Below are positions 19,289-28,759 of a stretch of 44,492 nucleotides of DNA, in pieces. Location of the stretch: NCBI GenBank assembly GCA_030605575.1, contig JAUWIC010000069.1:1-44492 (forward strand), read 5' to 3'. Under the pieces are notes generated by a model that worked only from the letters and a program-made list of their open reading frames with translations, ran no database searches and had not been told where the DNA came from. Position 1 is the first letter of the stretch; each line of letters begins with the position of its first letter. Both the position numbers and the translations under genes were made by a program. The DNA comes from Dehalococcoidia bacterium. Its GTDB lineage: Bacteria; Chloroflexota; Dehalococcoidia; Dehalococcoidales; E44-bin46.

Positions 19289-19789
19289 ATGGCAGCAGTT
19301 GAAAGTGAGGTGCGTCCGGGAGTTGGGTATGCGGGGAGGGTTTTCCGACAAATTCAGGAAGTGATTGATGAGACTGGTGGACAGGCTGGTGCCCTTATTC
19401 GGGTGCTGCAGCAAGCACAGGGGCTAATTGGCTATCTCCCAGCACCGGTAATAAAGACTATCTCCCGAGATTTAAAGCTTCCTCTCAGCGAGGTATATGG
19501 GATAATCAGTTTTTATCACTTCTTTTCTATGGTGCCTAAGGGTAAGTATGTTATTCAAGTGTGTATGGGCACCAGTTGCTATGTTAAGGGGGGACAGAGG
19601 ATTCTCGATGCCTTAAGGAAGGAGTGGGGTCTTGAACCTGAGGGAATTACTCCCGATGGCAGGTTCTCTCTGGAAACCGTTCGCTGCCTGGGTTGCTGTG
19701 GTCTATCCCCGGTAATGGCTATTGGTGAAGATGTCCACCGAAAGGTCAAACCCAGCCAGGTAAAGGATATTCTGAATTCTTACCGCTAG
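19289..19789 (+). CDS. NuoE/HoxE-like [2Fe-2S] subunit of NAD-linked hydrogenase
   Basis: CMGTSCYVKGGQRIL and VRCLGCCGLSPVMAIGEDVHRKV. Confidence 0.94.
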   Translation: MAAVESEVRPGVGYAGRVFRQIQEVIDETGGQAGALIRVLQQAQGLIGYLPAPVIKTISRDLKLPLSEVYGIISFYHFFSMVPKGKYVIQVCMGTSCYVKGGQRILDALRKEWGLEPEGITPDGRFSLETVRCLGCCGLSPVMAIGEDVHRKVKPSQVKDILNSYR

Positions 19790-19802
19790 GAGGGAATAGA
19801 AG

Positions 19803-22800
19803 GTGGCGCGAATCTCCTCTATAGAGGATCTGAAAAGATTAAAAGCGGCTGTAGAACCGCTTTTTGCTGTGCGTGAAGATGGGGACTTCACCAAGATTAA
19901 AACTGCACCTGAAATTAACATCCGAGTTTGCCGGGGGAGCGGTTGCGCTGCATCTGGGTCAGAGAAGGTAACCAGAGCCTTTGAAGAGTCCATCAAGGGA
20001 AACGGGCTAGAGAAAAGGGTCAGGATTATAATAACAGGGTGTCATGGTCTTTGCGAGATGGGACCTATAGTTATAATCAACCCTGGGGATATCCTTTATA
20101 CCAGGGTGAAAGAGGAGGATATAGAGGAGATTGTACAGAGCCATCTAATAAAAGGCGAAATAGTGGAAAGATTGGTTTACCATGACCCGATAACAGGAAA
20201 GCCAATACCGAGATACGGTGAGATTAGTTTCTATTTGAGGCAAGAGAGGAGAGTGCTGCATAATAATGGCTTCATCGACCCCTGGAGCATTGATGAATAT
20301 GTTGCCCGGGATGGTTATCAAGCCCTGGGCAAGGTCTTGACCCAGATGAAGCCTGAAGAGGTTATAGACGAGATTAAGAAAGCAGGGTTGCGGGGACGGG
20401 GAGGAGCCGGCTTCCCCACAGCTATAAAGTGGGGCTTCGTCCGTAGTGCGTCCAGTGATGAAAAATACGTAGTTTGTAATGGTGATGAAGGCGACCCCGG
20501 GGCTTATATGAATCGGTCCGTTCTGGAGGGTAACCCCCACTCCATAATCGAGGGGATGGCCATTGGTGCCTATGCTATAGGGAATGTGTGCCAGGGCTAT
20601 GCCTATGTCAGAGCTGAATATCCCCTGGCCATTGAGACTTTAAGCCACGCCATCGCTCAAGCCCGAGAGTATGGTCTTCTGGGCAAAAATATTTTAGGTG
20701 CCAGCTTTGAATTTTCTATTGATATCTTCCCCGGGGCTGGTGCCTTCGTCTGTGGAGAAGAAACAGCCCTTTTGGGTTCCATCGAGGGGAAAAGGGGAAA
20801 TCCCAGGCAAAGACCTCCCTTCCCGGCCAACGTCGGGGGAGGACTCTTTGGCAAGCCTACCGCTATCAATAATGTGGAGACATGGTCAGATGTCCCCCAG
20901 ATTATTTTACAGGGGGCTGACTGGTTTGCCAGCGTTGGCACGGAGCAAAGCAAGGGGACAAAAACCTTCAGCCTGGTGGGGAAAATAAACAATACAGGAC
21001 TGGTCGAGGTCCCCCTAGGGACACCGCTGGGAAAAATCGTATTCGATATTGGTGGGGGAATACCTAACGGCAAAAGATTCAAGGCGGTTCAGATAGGTGG
21101 ACCGTCGGGAGGTGTTATCCCTATTGAGCATCTCAATACGCCTGTTGATTATGAAGCGGTTACCGCTCTCGGGGCAATTATGGGTTCGGGTGGGCTGGTG
21201 GTCATGGATGAGGATAGTTGCATGGTGGATGTGGCCAAATTCTTCCTTCAATTCACCAGGGATGAGTCCTGTGGTAAATGTACTCCTTGCCGGGCCGGGA
21301 TTCCTGAGATGTTGCAGATTCTAAACAGGGTCAGCCGGGGAGAAGCCACCCTGGAGGAACTGGATACCCTGGAAGAACTGGCTGAGATGGTTGCCTCGGC
21401 TTCTCTATGTGGTCTAGGACAAACCAGTCCGAATCCAGTCTTAACCACACTACGCCACTTCCGTGAGGAATATGAGGCTCATATTATAGATAAAAAGTGC
21501 CCGGCTGCCGTTTGCCAGGCCCTATTTAGAGTCCCCTGTCAGCATACCTGTCCTGTAGAACTGGACATCCCCGGTTATGTCAGTTTGATTAAGGAGGGTA
21601 AGTTTGTTGAAGCTTATTGTTTAATCAAACAGCGCAATCCTTTACCGGCGGTATGTGGTCGGGTGTGTCATCACCCCTGCGAGTTTAAGTGCAATCGAAC
21701 TCAGATTGATGAACCAATAGCCATCAGGGAGCTGAGGCGATTTGTTGCTGACTACGCTTTTAATTTGGGGGTTAAATATGCGCCTAAGATAAAGGCAGGG
21801 AAGGAGGAGAAGGTGGCTATCATCGGGGCTGGTCCCGCCGGGCTATCAGCAGCTTGGGACCTTGCCCTGGAAGGATACCAGGTTACCATCTTTGAGGCTC
21901 TTCCTGTGGCTGGGGGAATGCTGGCGGTAGCCATTCCTGAGTATCGTCTGCCTAAGGATATTCTGAGCCATGAGGTTCAAGAGATAGAAAATCTGGGGGT
22001 GGATATAAGACTAAGTACACCGGTTAGCGATGTTGAATCATTGCTTAAGGACGATTATAAAGCAGTGTTCATCGCCACCGGTGCTCATAAAGGAGACAAG
22101 ATGGGGATTCCTGGCGAAGACCTGGGAGGGGTCTATGATGCCATTGAGTTCCTGAGGGAGGTCAATTTAGGTCGGGAAGTACCGGTGGGCAGGAGGGTGG
22201 CAATTGTTGGCGGTGGCAACTCAGCCGTTGACTCTGCCCGAGTAGCTTTAAGAAAGGGCGCTGAGGAAGTACATATATTATATAGGCGCGAGAGGAAGGA
22301 TATGCCAGCCATATCTGAGGAGATTGAAGCCGCTGAAGAAGAGGGAATCAATTTTCACTTCCTGGTAGCCCCGACTAGGATTTTAGGTAATGATGGCAGG
22401 GTTAACGGGCTTGAGTGCATCCGAATGGAGCTGGGGGAATTTGACCGAAGTGGGAGAAGGACTCCCTCTCCTATTGGCGGCTCGGAATATGTAGTAGATA
22501 CGGATATGGTTATTGAAGCCGTAGGTCAAAGACCTGACACCTCTTTTATCAAGGATAACGGAATCAAGATGGGAAGGGGTGGGAGAGTAGTTGCCGACCG
22601 ACGGACATTGGCTACTGGTAGAAAGGGGATTTTTGCCGGTGGAGATGCCGTAACCGGTCCTCAGACGGTAATTGAAGCCATCGCTGCCGGACAGAGAGCA
22701 GCCTCCTCTATAAAGAGATATCTCCAGGGGAAGGAGCTTTCACCATTGGTTGAGCGTGATGGCTATGAACCGATTGCCTACTCATCTGTGCCACCCAGTG

Positions 22801-22958
22801 ATGAAGAGGCACAGGAGAAGGCCAGAATTAGGGCTTCTGAAATCGCCATGAGCCAAAGAAAGACGTCGTTTAAGGAGATTACTTTGACCTATAGCCCGGA
22901 AGAAGCCATAGAAGAGGCGTCAAGATGTCTAAGATGCGACCTTGAGGTTGGAGGATAA
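19803..22958 (+). CDS. NuoF/HoxF-like subunit fused in frame to a GltD-like FAD/NAD(P) oxidoreductase
   Basis: GTG start. N-terminal GLRGRGGAGFPTAIKWGF, CNGDEGDPGAYMNR, ESCGKCTPCRAG; C-terminal half CQHTCPVELDIPGYVSLIKEG..., VAIIGAGPAGLSAAWDLALEGYQVTIFEA, VAIVGGGNSAVDSARVALRKG, GIFAGGDAVTGPQTVIEAIAAGQRAA. One 1051-aa frame. Confidence 0.94.
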   Translation: MARISSIEDLKRLKAAVEPLFAVREDGDFTKIKTAPEINIRVCRGSGCAASGSEKVTRAFEESIKGNGLEKRVRIIITGCHGLCEMGPIVIINPGDILYTRVKEEDIEEIVQSHLIKGEIVERLVYHDPITGKPIPRYGEISFYLRQERRVLHNNGFIDPWSIDEYVARDGYQALGKVLTQMKPEEVIDEIKKAGLRGRGGAGFPTAIKWGFVRSASSDEKYVVCNGDEGDPGAYMNRSVLEGNPHSIIEGMAIGAYAIGNVCQGYAYVRAEYPLAIETLSHAIAQAREYGLLGKNILGASFEFSIDIFPGAGAFVCGEETALLGSIEGKRGNPRQRPPFPANVGGGLFGKPTAINNVETWSDVPQIILQGADWFASVGTEQSKGTKTFSLVGKINNTGLVEVPLGTPLGKIVFDIGGGIPNGKRFKAVQIGGPSGGVIPIEHLNTPVDYEAVTALGAIMGSGGLVVMDEDSCMVDVAKFFLQFTRDESCGKCTPCRAGIPEMLQILNRVSRGEATLEELDTLEELAEMVASASLCGLGQTSPNPVLTTLRHFREEYEAHIIDKKCPAAVCQALFRVPCQHTCPVELDIPGYVSLIKEGKFVEAYCLIKQRNPLPAVCGRVCHHPCEFKCNRTQIDEPIAIRELRRFVADYAFNLGVKYAPKIKAGKEEKVAIIGAGPAGLSAAWDLALEGYQVTIFEALPVAGGMLAVAIPEYRLPKDILSHEVQEIENLGVDIRLSTPVSDVESLLKDDYKAVFIATGAHKGDKMGIPGEDLGGVYDAIEFLREVNLGREVPVGRRVAIVGGGNSAVDSARVALRKGAEEVHILYRRERKDMPAISEEIEAAEEEGINFHFLVAPTRILGNDGRVNGLECIRMELGEFDRSGRRTPSPIGGSEYVVDTDMVIEAVGQRPDTSFIKDNGIKMGRGGRVVADRRTLATGRKGIFAGGDAVTGPQTVIEAIAAGQRAASSIKRYLQGKELSPLVERDGYEPIAYSSVPPSDEEAQEKARIRASEIAMSQRKTSFKEITLTYSPEEAIEEASRCLRCDLEVGG

Positions 22959-22961
22959 GCA

Positions 22962-24926
22962 ATGGGTGAGATAACCTTAACCATCAACGGGAAACAGGTT
23001 AAAGGAAAGGAAGGAGACACTGTTCTCGAGGTTTGTCAGGCTAATGGCATTGATGTGCCAACCCTTTGTCACCTTGATGGATTAAGCGATGTCGGCGCCT
23101 GCCGAATGTGTGTGGTGGAAATTGAGAAGGAGAGGAGACCAGTTCCTGCCTGTACCTATCCGGCCAGGGATGGACTGGTGGTTGAAACCAACACCGAGCG
23201 ACTGGAGAGATATCGTCGCCAGATATTGGAACTTATATTTACCGAGCACAATCACTTCTGTATGTTCTGTGAAGCAAGCGGGGATTGTGAGCTACAGAAA
23301 CTGGCTTACCGATATCAGATGGACAACGTGCGTTATCCCTATACCTTTCCTTCTTTATCTGTGGACTCACTAAGTGATTATCTGGTAATTGACCATAATC
23401 GTTGCATCCTCTGCGGCCGGTGCATTCGAGCCTGTAGTGAAGTGGCTGGTAGTCATACCCTGGATTTCAGTCAGCGAGGCTGGAAAACGCTGGTGACTGC
23501 TGACTTGGAGCAACCACTGGGCGAATCATCCTGTTTCCTCTGCGGTGCCTGTGTTCAGGCATGTCCTACCGGGGCTATTTTCAGTAAACTCAGCCTTTAC
23601 AAAGGCAGAACGGATGAGTGCCAGCAAGTAAAGACCGTTTGCCCTGCCTGCGGAGTGGGCTGTGAACTGAATGTACTGGTGAAGGATAATAACCTGGTGA
23701 GAATTGAAGCCCCACGGTTAACCGAGCCCAGGGGGCCATTATGCCGGATGGGGCGTTTTGGTCTGCTGGAGCCAACTCCACCTAGGGTTACTTCACCTCT
23801 GATACGGGGTAAGCAGGGCGAGCTAGAGGAGTGTACTTTACATAAAGCAGTGGAGGTAATCGTCGACAGGCTGGCAGGGGTAAAGGACGGTTTGGCCGGC
23901 ATGATATCTACCAGGGTTCCCAGTGAGACACTTTCTTTGTTCAATAGGTTCATCGGTGAGGTAATAGGTAGCGACTCGATTGATACCCTGGATGGAGAAA
24001 GCTATCGGATAATTACCAATGGTATTAGGCAATTTCAGGATAATGGGAGGGGATTAGACATTGAGTGTCCTATTGAGGATATACCGGAGGCAGATTGCAT
24101 TATTGTCGTCGGTGCCGACCCTGAGAAGACCAACCCTATCATTAGTACTCTCGTGCGCCGGGCGGTGAGGCAAAGGCAGGCAAAGTTGATTGTGGTAAAC
24201 TCATCCCGGGATGTTTTTCCCCTCTGGACTGACCTTTGGCTTAAACCCAGGGCGGGTAGTGAAGGGGTCCTGCTTAGTGGTCTAGCCGGGATTCTTATCG
24301 ACAAAGGTCTGGTTGTTTCAGGAAAGGCAAGTGCCAGGCTTATTAAGTCTTTTAGCCGGTATAGCATAGGCGAAGTGGTCAGGACTACCGGCATAGAGGA
24401 AGAGAGGTTGGAGTTGTTAGCGGGGATGTATGGCCAGGCTGAGCGTGGGGTCATCATCTATGGAGACGAGTTGCTACGGACGAATGATGCCAGCTCGATT
24501 ACCACCATCTTGAATCTGGCTAATATGACCGGAAATCAGGTTGGGGACAGGCTAAGAGTAATCTCACTTAAACCGCGGGCTAATAGTCGTGGTGCCTGGG
24601 AGATGGGGTTAGCCAGGGGCATAAAGCGGGGCAAGCTGAAGGGACTCTATCTCCTTCTCGCCGACGAACGTGATAGCGGGGAATTATTGAGTTGGCTTAA
24701 GGGAATAGATTTCTTGGTAGTACAGGCCAGCTATCAGTCACCGATTACATCTATGGCTGATGTGGTTCTACCCTCACCGATATGGGCAGAAAGAGAGGGT
24801 AAATATGTGACTATGGATGGGCGTGTTCTCGAATTAAAACGGGTGCTTCAGCCCAAAGATGGTCTACCTCAGGACCAGGAAGTATTAATAGAAATTTCTC
24901 AAAGATTGGGACACAAGTTGACCTAA
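22962..24926 (+). CDS. NuoG-like iron-sulfur subunit with vestigial molybdopterin-oxidoreductase-like C-terminal region
   Basis: CHLDGLSDVGACRMCVVEI, HNHFCMFCEASGDCELQ, CILCGRCIRAC, CFLCGACVQACPTGAI, CPACGVGCELNVLVKDN. Confidence 0.92.
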   Translation: MGEITLTINGKQVKGKEGDTVLEVCQANGIDVPTLCHLDGLSDVGACRMCVVEIEKERRPVPACTYPARDGLVVETNTERLERYRRQILELIFTEHNHFCMFCEASGDCELQKLAYRYQMDNVRYPYTFPSLSVDSLSDYLVIDHNRCILCGRCIRACSEVAGSHTLDFSQRGWKTLVTADLEQPLGESSCFLCGACVQACPTGAIFSKLSLYKGRTDECQQVKTVCPACGVGCELNVLVKDNNLVRIEAPRLTEPRGPLCRMGRFGLLEPTPPRVTSPLIRGKQGELEECTLHKAVEVIVDRLAGVKDGLAGMISTRVPSETLSLFNRFIGEVIGSDSIDTLDGESYRIITNGIRQFQDNGRGLDIECPIEDIPEADCIIVVGADPEKTNPIISTLVRRAVRQRQAKLIVVNSSRDVFPLWTDLWLKPRAGSEGVLLSGLAGILIDKGLVVSGKASARLIKSFSRYSIGEVVRTTGIEEERLELLAGMYGQAERGVIIYGDELLRTNDASSITTILNLANMTGNQVGDRLRVISLKPRANSRGAWEMGLARGIKRGKLKGLYLLLADERDSGELLSWLKGIDFLVVQASYQSPITSMADVVLPSPIWAEREGKYVTMDGRVLELKRVLQPKDGLPQDQEVLIEISQRLGHKLT

Positions 24927-24941
24927 GTTAGGAGGCTAACA

Positions 24942-25475
24942 TTGGCCAAGGTAAAAGTGGCTTCAGCCTGGTTGGATTGTTGCTCTGGTTGTCACATGTC
25001 TTTTCTGGATATGGATGAGATACTTATTGATTTGGCAGATGTAATAGAACTCACCGCTAGCCCCATAACCGATATTAAAGAATTTTCACCGGTTGATGTC
25101 GGGATTATTGAAGGGTCAGTGAGTAATGAGCATGATGAACAGGTAGCTAAAAACTTGCGTGCCAATTGCAAGATACTGATGGTATTAGGTGATTGTGCTT
25201 GTTTCGGGGGTATAAATAGTATGCGTAACCTGTTCACTATTGAAGAGGTTCTTCATAGATACTATAGCACTGAGAGCACCACCAAAGATAGTAAAATTCC
25301 ATCATCGGAAGACATACCACCGCTGACCGAGGTTAAGCCGGTAAATCAGGTGGTTAAGGTTGACTGTTATGTCCCAGGATGCCCGCCCTCAGCTAAAGCT
25401 ATTCACTATGCTCTGACCGAACTTCTGGCGGGCAGAATTCCGGTGCTCCCGAGCGAGATGATGAGGTTTGATTAA
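24942..25475 (+). CDS. hoxY: [NiFe]-hydrogenase small subunit (HoxY-like)
   Basis: TTG start; WLDCCSGCHMSF, LGDCACFGG, CYVPGCPPSAKAI. Confidence 0.92.
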   Translation: MAKVKVASAWLDCCSGCHMSFLDMDEILIDLADVIELTASPITDIKEFSPVDVGIIEGSVSNEHDEQVAKNLRANCKILMVLGDCACFGGINSMRNLFTIEEVLHRYYSTESTTKDSKIPSSEDIPPLTEVKPVNQVVKVDCYVPGCPPSAKAIHYALTELLAGRIPVLPSEMMRFD

Positions 25476-25498
25476 GATTTCGAGGTGGAGGCATTATT

Positions 25499-26926
25499 AT
25501 GACTAGAAAGATTGTAATCGAGCCCATTACTCGAATTGAGGGGCATGGCAAGGTAACCATTCACCTTGATGATAGAGGTAATGTGGACCAAGCCAGGCTT
25601 CATGTTACCCAAGTGCGGGGGTTCGAGAAGTTTTGTGAAGGGCGGCTTTTCTGGGAGATGCCAGTTATTACTGCTCGAATCTGTGGTATTTGCCCGGTAA
25701 GTCACCACCTGGCTTCAGCTAAAGCTGGGGATGTCATTTTGGGGGTGAAGCTGACACCTACTGCTGAGATGCTACGCCGGCTAATTCACATGGCGCAGAT
25801 TGTTCAGTCTCATGCCCTCCATTTCTTCTACTTGGCTAGCCCTGACCTGCTCTTCGGTATGGATGCTGACCCAGCCAAGCGAAATATCATGGGTCTTATT
25901 GCCGAAAAGCCCGAGATTGCCAGAAAGGGAGTGAAGCTTCGTGCTTTCGGTCAGAAAATAATAGAGATGCTCGGAGATAAGAGGGTTCATCCCAATGCCG
26001 CTATCCCGGGAGGGATGAATAAGGCTCTTAGTCCTGATAGGCGTGATGAAATCCTAAGCCAGGTGGATGATATTATCGCTGACTGTCAGTTCGCCATTGA
26101 CCTGGTTAAGGAGTATTATGCTCAACATAGTGAGGAGGCTACCACTTTTGCCAGTTTTGGCACCGGCTACCTCGGACTTGTCGATAATGATGGTAATGTT
26201 GAGTATTATGATGGCAAGCTCAGATTGAAAGATAGCCAAGGTATTACCCTGGAAGATAATGTAGCCCCGGAGAATTACCTTTCCATTATTGAAGAAAAGG
26301 TCGAGGATTGGTCTTACCTTAAGTTCCCTTATTACAAGAAGCTGGGTTACCCTGTTGGTATGTACCGTGTAGGACCTTTGGGGCGGCTCAATGTTGCCGA
26401 TGGGTGTGATACCCCTCTAGCTAATAAAGAGTTCGGTAACTTCAAGAAGCTGGGCAACAATGGCGTAGTCCAGGGGTCGTTATACTACCACTACGCCCGC
26501 TTGATTGAAACGCTTAATGCCGCGGAAAAGATAAAGTTACTGGTGCAAGATGAAATCATCTGCTCCCAGGAAATATGGGTCAATTCCAGTGAGATTAACG
26601 AGGAGGGCATAGGCGTAATTGAAGCCCCCAGAGGGACACTTTTCCACCATTATTGGGTAGATACGAGTGGCAAAATTCGCAAGGTCAACTTGATTGTGGC
26701 CACTGGTAATAATAATTTGGCAATGAATCGTGCTGTTTATGAAGTAGCTAAGGGATTTATCAAAGACGGAAAACTTACTGAAGGGATACTTAATCGGGTT
26801 GAGGTTGCTATTCGCTGCTACGACCCCTGTCTCTCCTGCTCCACACATGCTCTAGGTCAGATGCCTCTGGTGATTCAATTGGTCTCTTCTCGCGGTGAGG
26901 TTATCAACGAGGTCAGTGCCGGCTAA
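25499..26926 (+). CDS. hoxH: [NiFe]-hydrogenase large subunit (HoxH-like)
   Basis: L1 motif [12 protein letters not shown]2 motif DPCLSCSTH followed by a 25-aa C-terminal extension typical of endoproteolytic maturation. Confidence 0.95.
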   Translation: MTRKIVIEPITRIEGHGKVTIHLDDRGNVDQARLHVTQVRGFEKFCEGRLFWEMPVITARICGICPVSHHLASAKAGDVILGVKLTPTAEMLRRLIHMAQIVQSHALHFFYLASPDLLFGMDADPAKRNIMGLIAEKPEIARKGVKLRAFGQKIIEMLGDKRVHPNAAIPGGMNKALSPDRRDEILSQVDDIIADCQFAIDLVKEYYAQHSEEATTFASFGTGYLGLVDNDGNVEYYDGKLRLKDSQGITLEDNVAPENYLSIIEEKVEDWSYLKFPYYKKLGYPVGMYRVGPLGRLNVADGCDTPLANKEFGNFKKLGNNGVVQGSLYYHYARLIETLNAAEKIKLLVQDEIICSQEIWVNSSEINEEGIGVIEAPRGTLFHHYWVDTSGKIRKVNLIVATGNNNLAMNRAVYEVAKGFIKDGKLTEGILNRVEVAIRCYDPCLSCSTHALGQMPLVIQLVSSRGEVINEVSAG

Positions 26927-27055
26927 ATGGTTATCTGTGGTGCTATGGTCGGTAGCACAGTGAGTGACTTAGCTATGTCCGGCTCTTATTGCCATCATTC
27001 TGCCACCACGTTGACTGAGCATATTGACAAGCTAAAAGAAATAGTATTAAAATAG
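26927..27055 (+). other. Possible 42-codon micro-ORF overlapping a repeated DNA block (see findings)
   Basis: ATG directly after the hoxH stop: MVICGAMVGSTVSDLAMSGSYCHHSATTLTEHIDKLKEIVLK*. Shares A-SG-YCHH-AT-LT--IDK with 28631-28759. Confidence 0.35.
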
Positions 27056-27121
27056 TATCTAATTTGAGCATAAAACACTCTGGCAACAAGAGTGGTAGAA
27101 TTGCTGAGACAGGAGGGAAGG

Positions 27122-28507
27122 ATGAAAAAACTCATTATACCTTTGCTAATAGTGGCGATGGTAGCTATCTTGGTTGTTACTGGTTGTCGGCCAAAGCCGC
27201 CAGAACGACCTGATTATCCCGCGGAGATGCCTTGTGGCATGGTCGTCGATTTAAGCGGTCCTTATGCTGAACTGGGCAAAAAGCTAAGCACTGGGGCAGA
27301 AGTAGGCGCTTACCAAATGAACGAGTGGGGTGGCGTCAGGAACATGTATTCTATGAAACTAAGGCTTATAGTGGCTGACGACGGTGGCTCACCCGAGCAG
27401 GCAGCTACCGAGGCTGAGCGGTTAATTACCGAGGAACAGGTCATTTTTATACTGGGTACCTGGCCTACGGCTACGGCAGTTAGCGAGGTTTGTGAGGAGC
27501 ATGAGACTCCGTTCATCTGCCCCCTAAGCCTGGATCCGCTTCTTACCGAGCGTGGCTACTATTATACCTTCCGCATCGTCGGTGATGCCTCGGATGTGGC
27601 TGGTCAGATGGTATATGCCATGACTAAATCCGCCGAGGAGGCTGGACTGTCTCCGCCCAAGACCTGTTTCATGGAGTATATCTCTGATGACCCTAGTGTG
27701 GCTGTAGCTGAGGCGTTTAAGCCCCAGGCTGAGGAGGCTGGCATAGACATAGTCGGTGAGGCGGTCGTTGAGGCTACGGCAACGACCTTTGTTCCTCAAC
27801 TCATCGAAATAGAGGCGGCTGAACCAGATGTGCTGTTCAGTTGTCACTACACCGATGATGCCATAATTCTGTATCAGGAAATGATGGACAGGCAGATCTA
27901 TTTCCCCTACGGAGTATTTTCCTGGGGAGGTGGTCTGGAAGACTCGCGCTTTTATGAGGCGCTACCCCAGTCAGCCTATGAGTATGGCTTCAGTTACGAA
28001 ACCGGTGACCCCTTGCCCCAAAGAAGGCATTACTACAATTGGGTTAACAACGAGGTCAAGGCTAAAATGGGTCAGGACTGGGAGGATTACTCCGTAGGTA
28101 CGGCATATGCCGCAATCTGGATTGTTAAAGAGGGCCTTGAGCGAATGACACCACCTGGGCTGACATCCGTTCACGGCAAGGAAGCGTTTGTGGGCTTTGA
28201 GGTAAAGGGATTCAGCCTTGACCTGGTTGAATTCCGGTCCAATCTCCAATATGCACTGACTAGTGCTATTATAACCCGTAGCGATACCATGAAGCTTCAG
28301 CTACCCGATGCCACGGTGTTTCTGCCGGCTCTGCAGGTAATGCGTGCTAGCCGGATTGAGTTTGATGAGACAGGGCAAAATCTCTACGGTGTTGGTGCGG
28401 TTAGCCAGAACATCGGTGGCACACGCTGGCCGCTATACCCGGAGACACGGAGAGAGTCAGACTCCCCATCGGTTGTCCTGCCGATACCACCTTGGGGCGA
28501 GCGGTAG
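27122..28507 (+). CDS. ABC transporter substrate-binding lipoprotein (LivJ/Peripla_BP_6-like)
   Basis: Lipobox signal MKKLIIPLLIVAMVAILVVTGC; GMVVDLSGPYAELGKKLSTGAEVGAYQMNEWGG. SD GACAGGAGGGAAGG supports the 27122 start rather than 27092. Confidence 0.88.
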   Translation: MKKLIIPLLIVAMVAILVVTGCRPKPPERPDYPAEMPCGMVVDLSGPYAELGKKLSTGAEVGAYQMNEWGGVRNMYSMKLRLIVADDGGSPEQAATEAERLITEEQVIFILGTWPTATAVSEVCEEHETPFICPLSLDPLLTERGYYYTFRIVGDASDVAGQMVYAMTKSAEEAGLSPPKTCFMEYISDDPSVAVAEAFKPQAEEAGIDIVGEAVVEATATTFVPQLIEIEAAEPDVLFSCHYTDDAIILYQEMMDRQIYFPYGVFSWGGGLEDSRFYEALPQSAYEYGFSYETGDPLPQRRHYYNWVNNEVKAKMGQDWEDYSVGTAYAAIWIVKEGLERMTPPGLTSVHGKEAFVGFEVKGFSLDLVEFRSNLQYALTSAIITRSDTMKLQLPDATVFLPALQVMRASRIEFDETGQNLYGVGAVSQNIGGTRWPLYPETRRESDSPSVVLPIPPWGER

Positions 28508-28563
28508 AGCCGGACGGTGTTAGTATTAGGTTAAATGGTTGTAGCAGTAATCGGAATCTGGGA

Positions 28564-28603
28564 CAAGGGGGAGGTTAAAAGAGAGGAGCCTCCCCCTTGC
28601 TTA
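28564..28603 (+). terminator. GC-rich hairpin downstream of the substrate-binding protein gene
   Basis: AAGGGGGAGG-ttaaaagagagga-g-CCTCCCCCTT; only a weak T-tract. Confidence 0.5.
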
Positions 28604-28630
28604 GGGTAGGAACCAGGAAAGGGCAGATTT

Positions 28631-28759
28631 ATGATGGTAATTGCCACGATTTCTATAGCCACTTCAGGCTTTTATTGCCATCATTTTGCCACCAAATTGA
28701 CCCAGCTTATTGACAAATGGCAGAAAGTAGGTTATAACCGAATTGCCCCAAACTATTGA
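28631..28759 (+). other. Possible 42-codon micro-ORF overlapping tandem promoter-like repeats (see findings)
   Basis: MMVIATISIATSGFYCHHFATKLTQLIDKWQKVGYNRIAPNY*; paralogous to 26927-27055. Confidence 0.35.

Noticed and set aside
20145-22351. Several antisense ORFs within the NuoF-GltD gene (20145..20540, 20657..21082, 21752..21934, 22133..22351)
   Set aside because: Antisense to a strongly supported CDS, no domain or RBS evidence.
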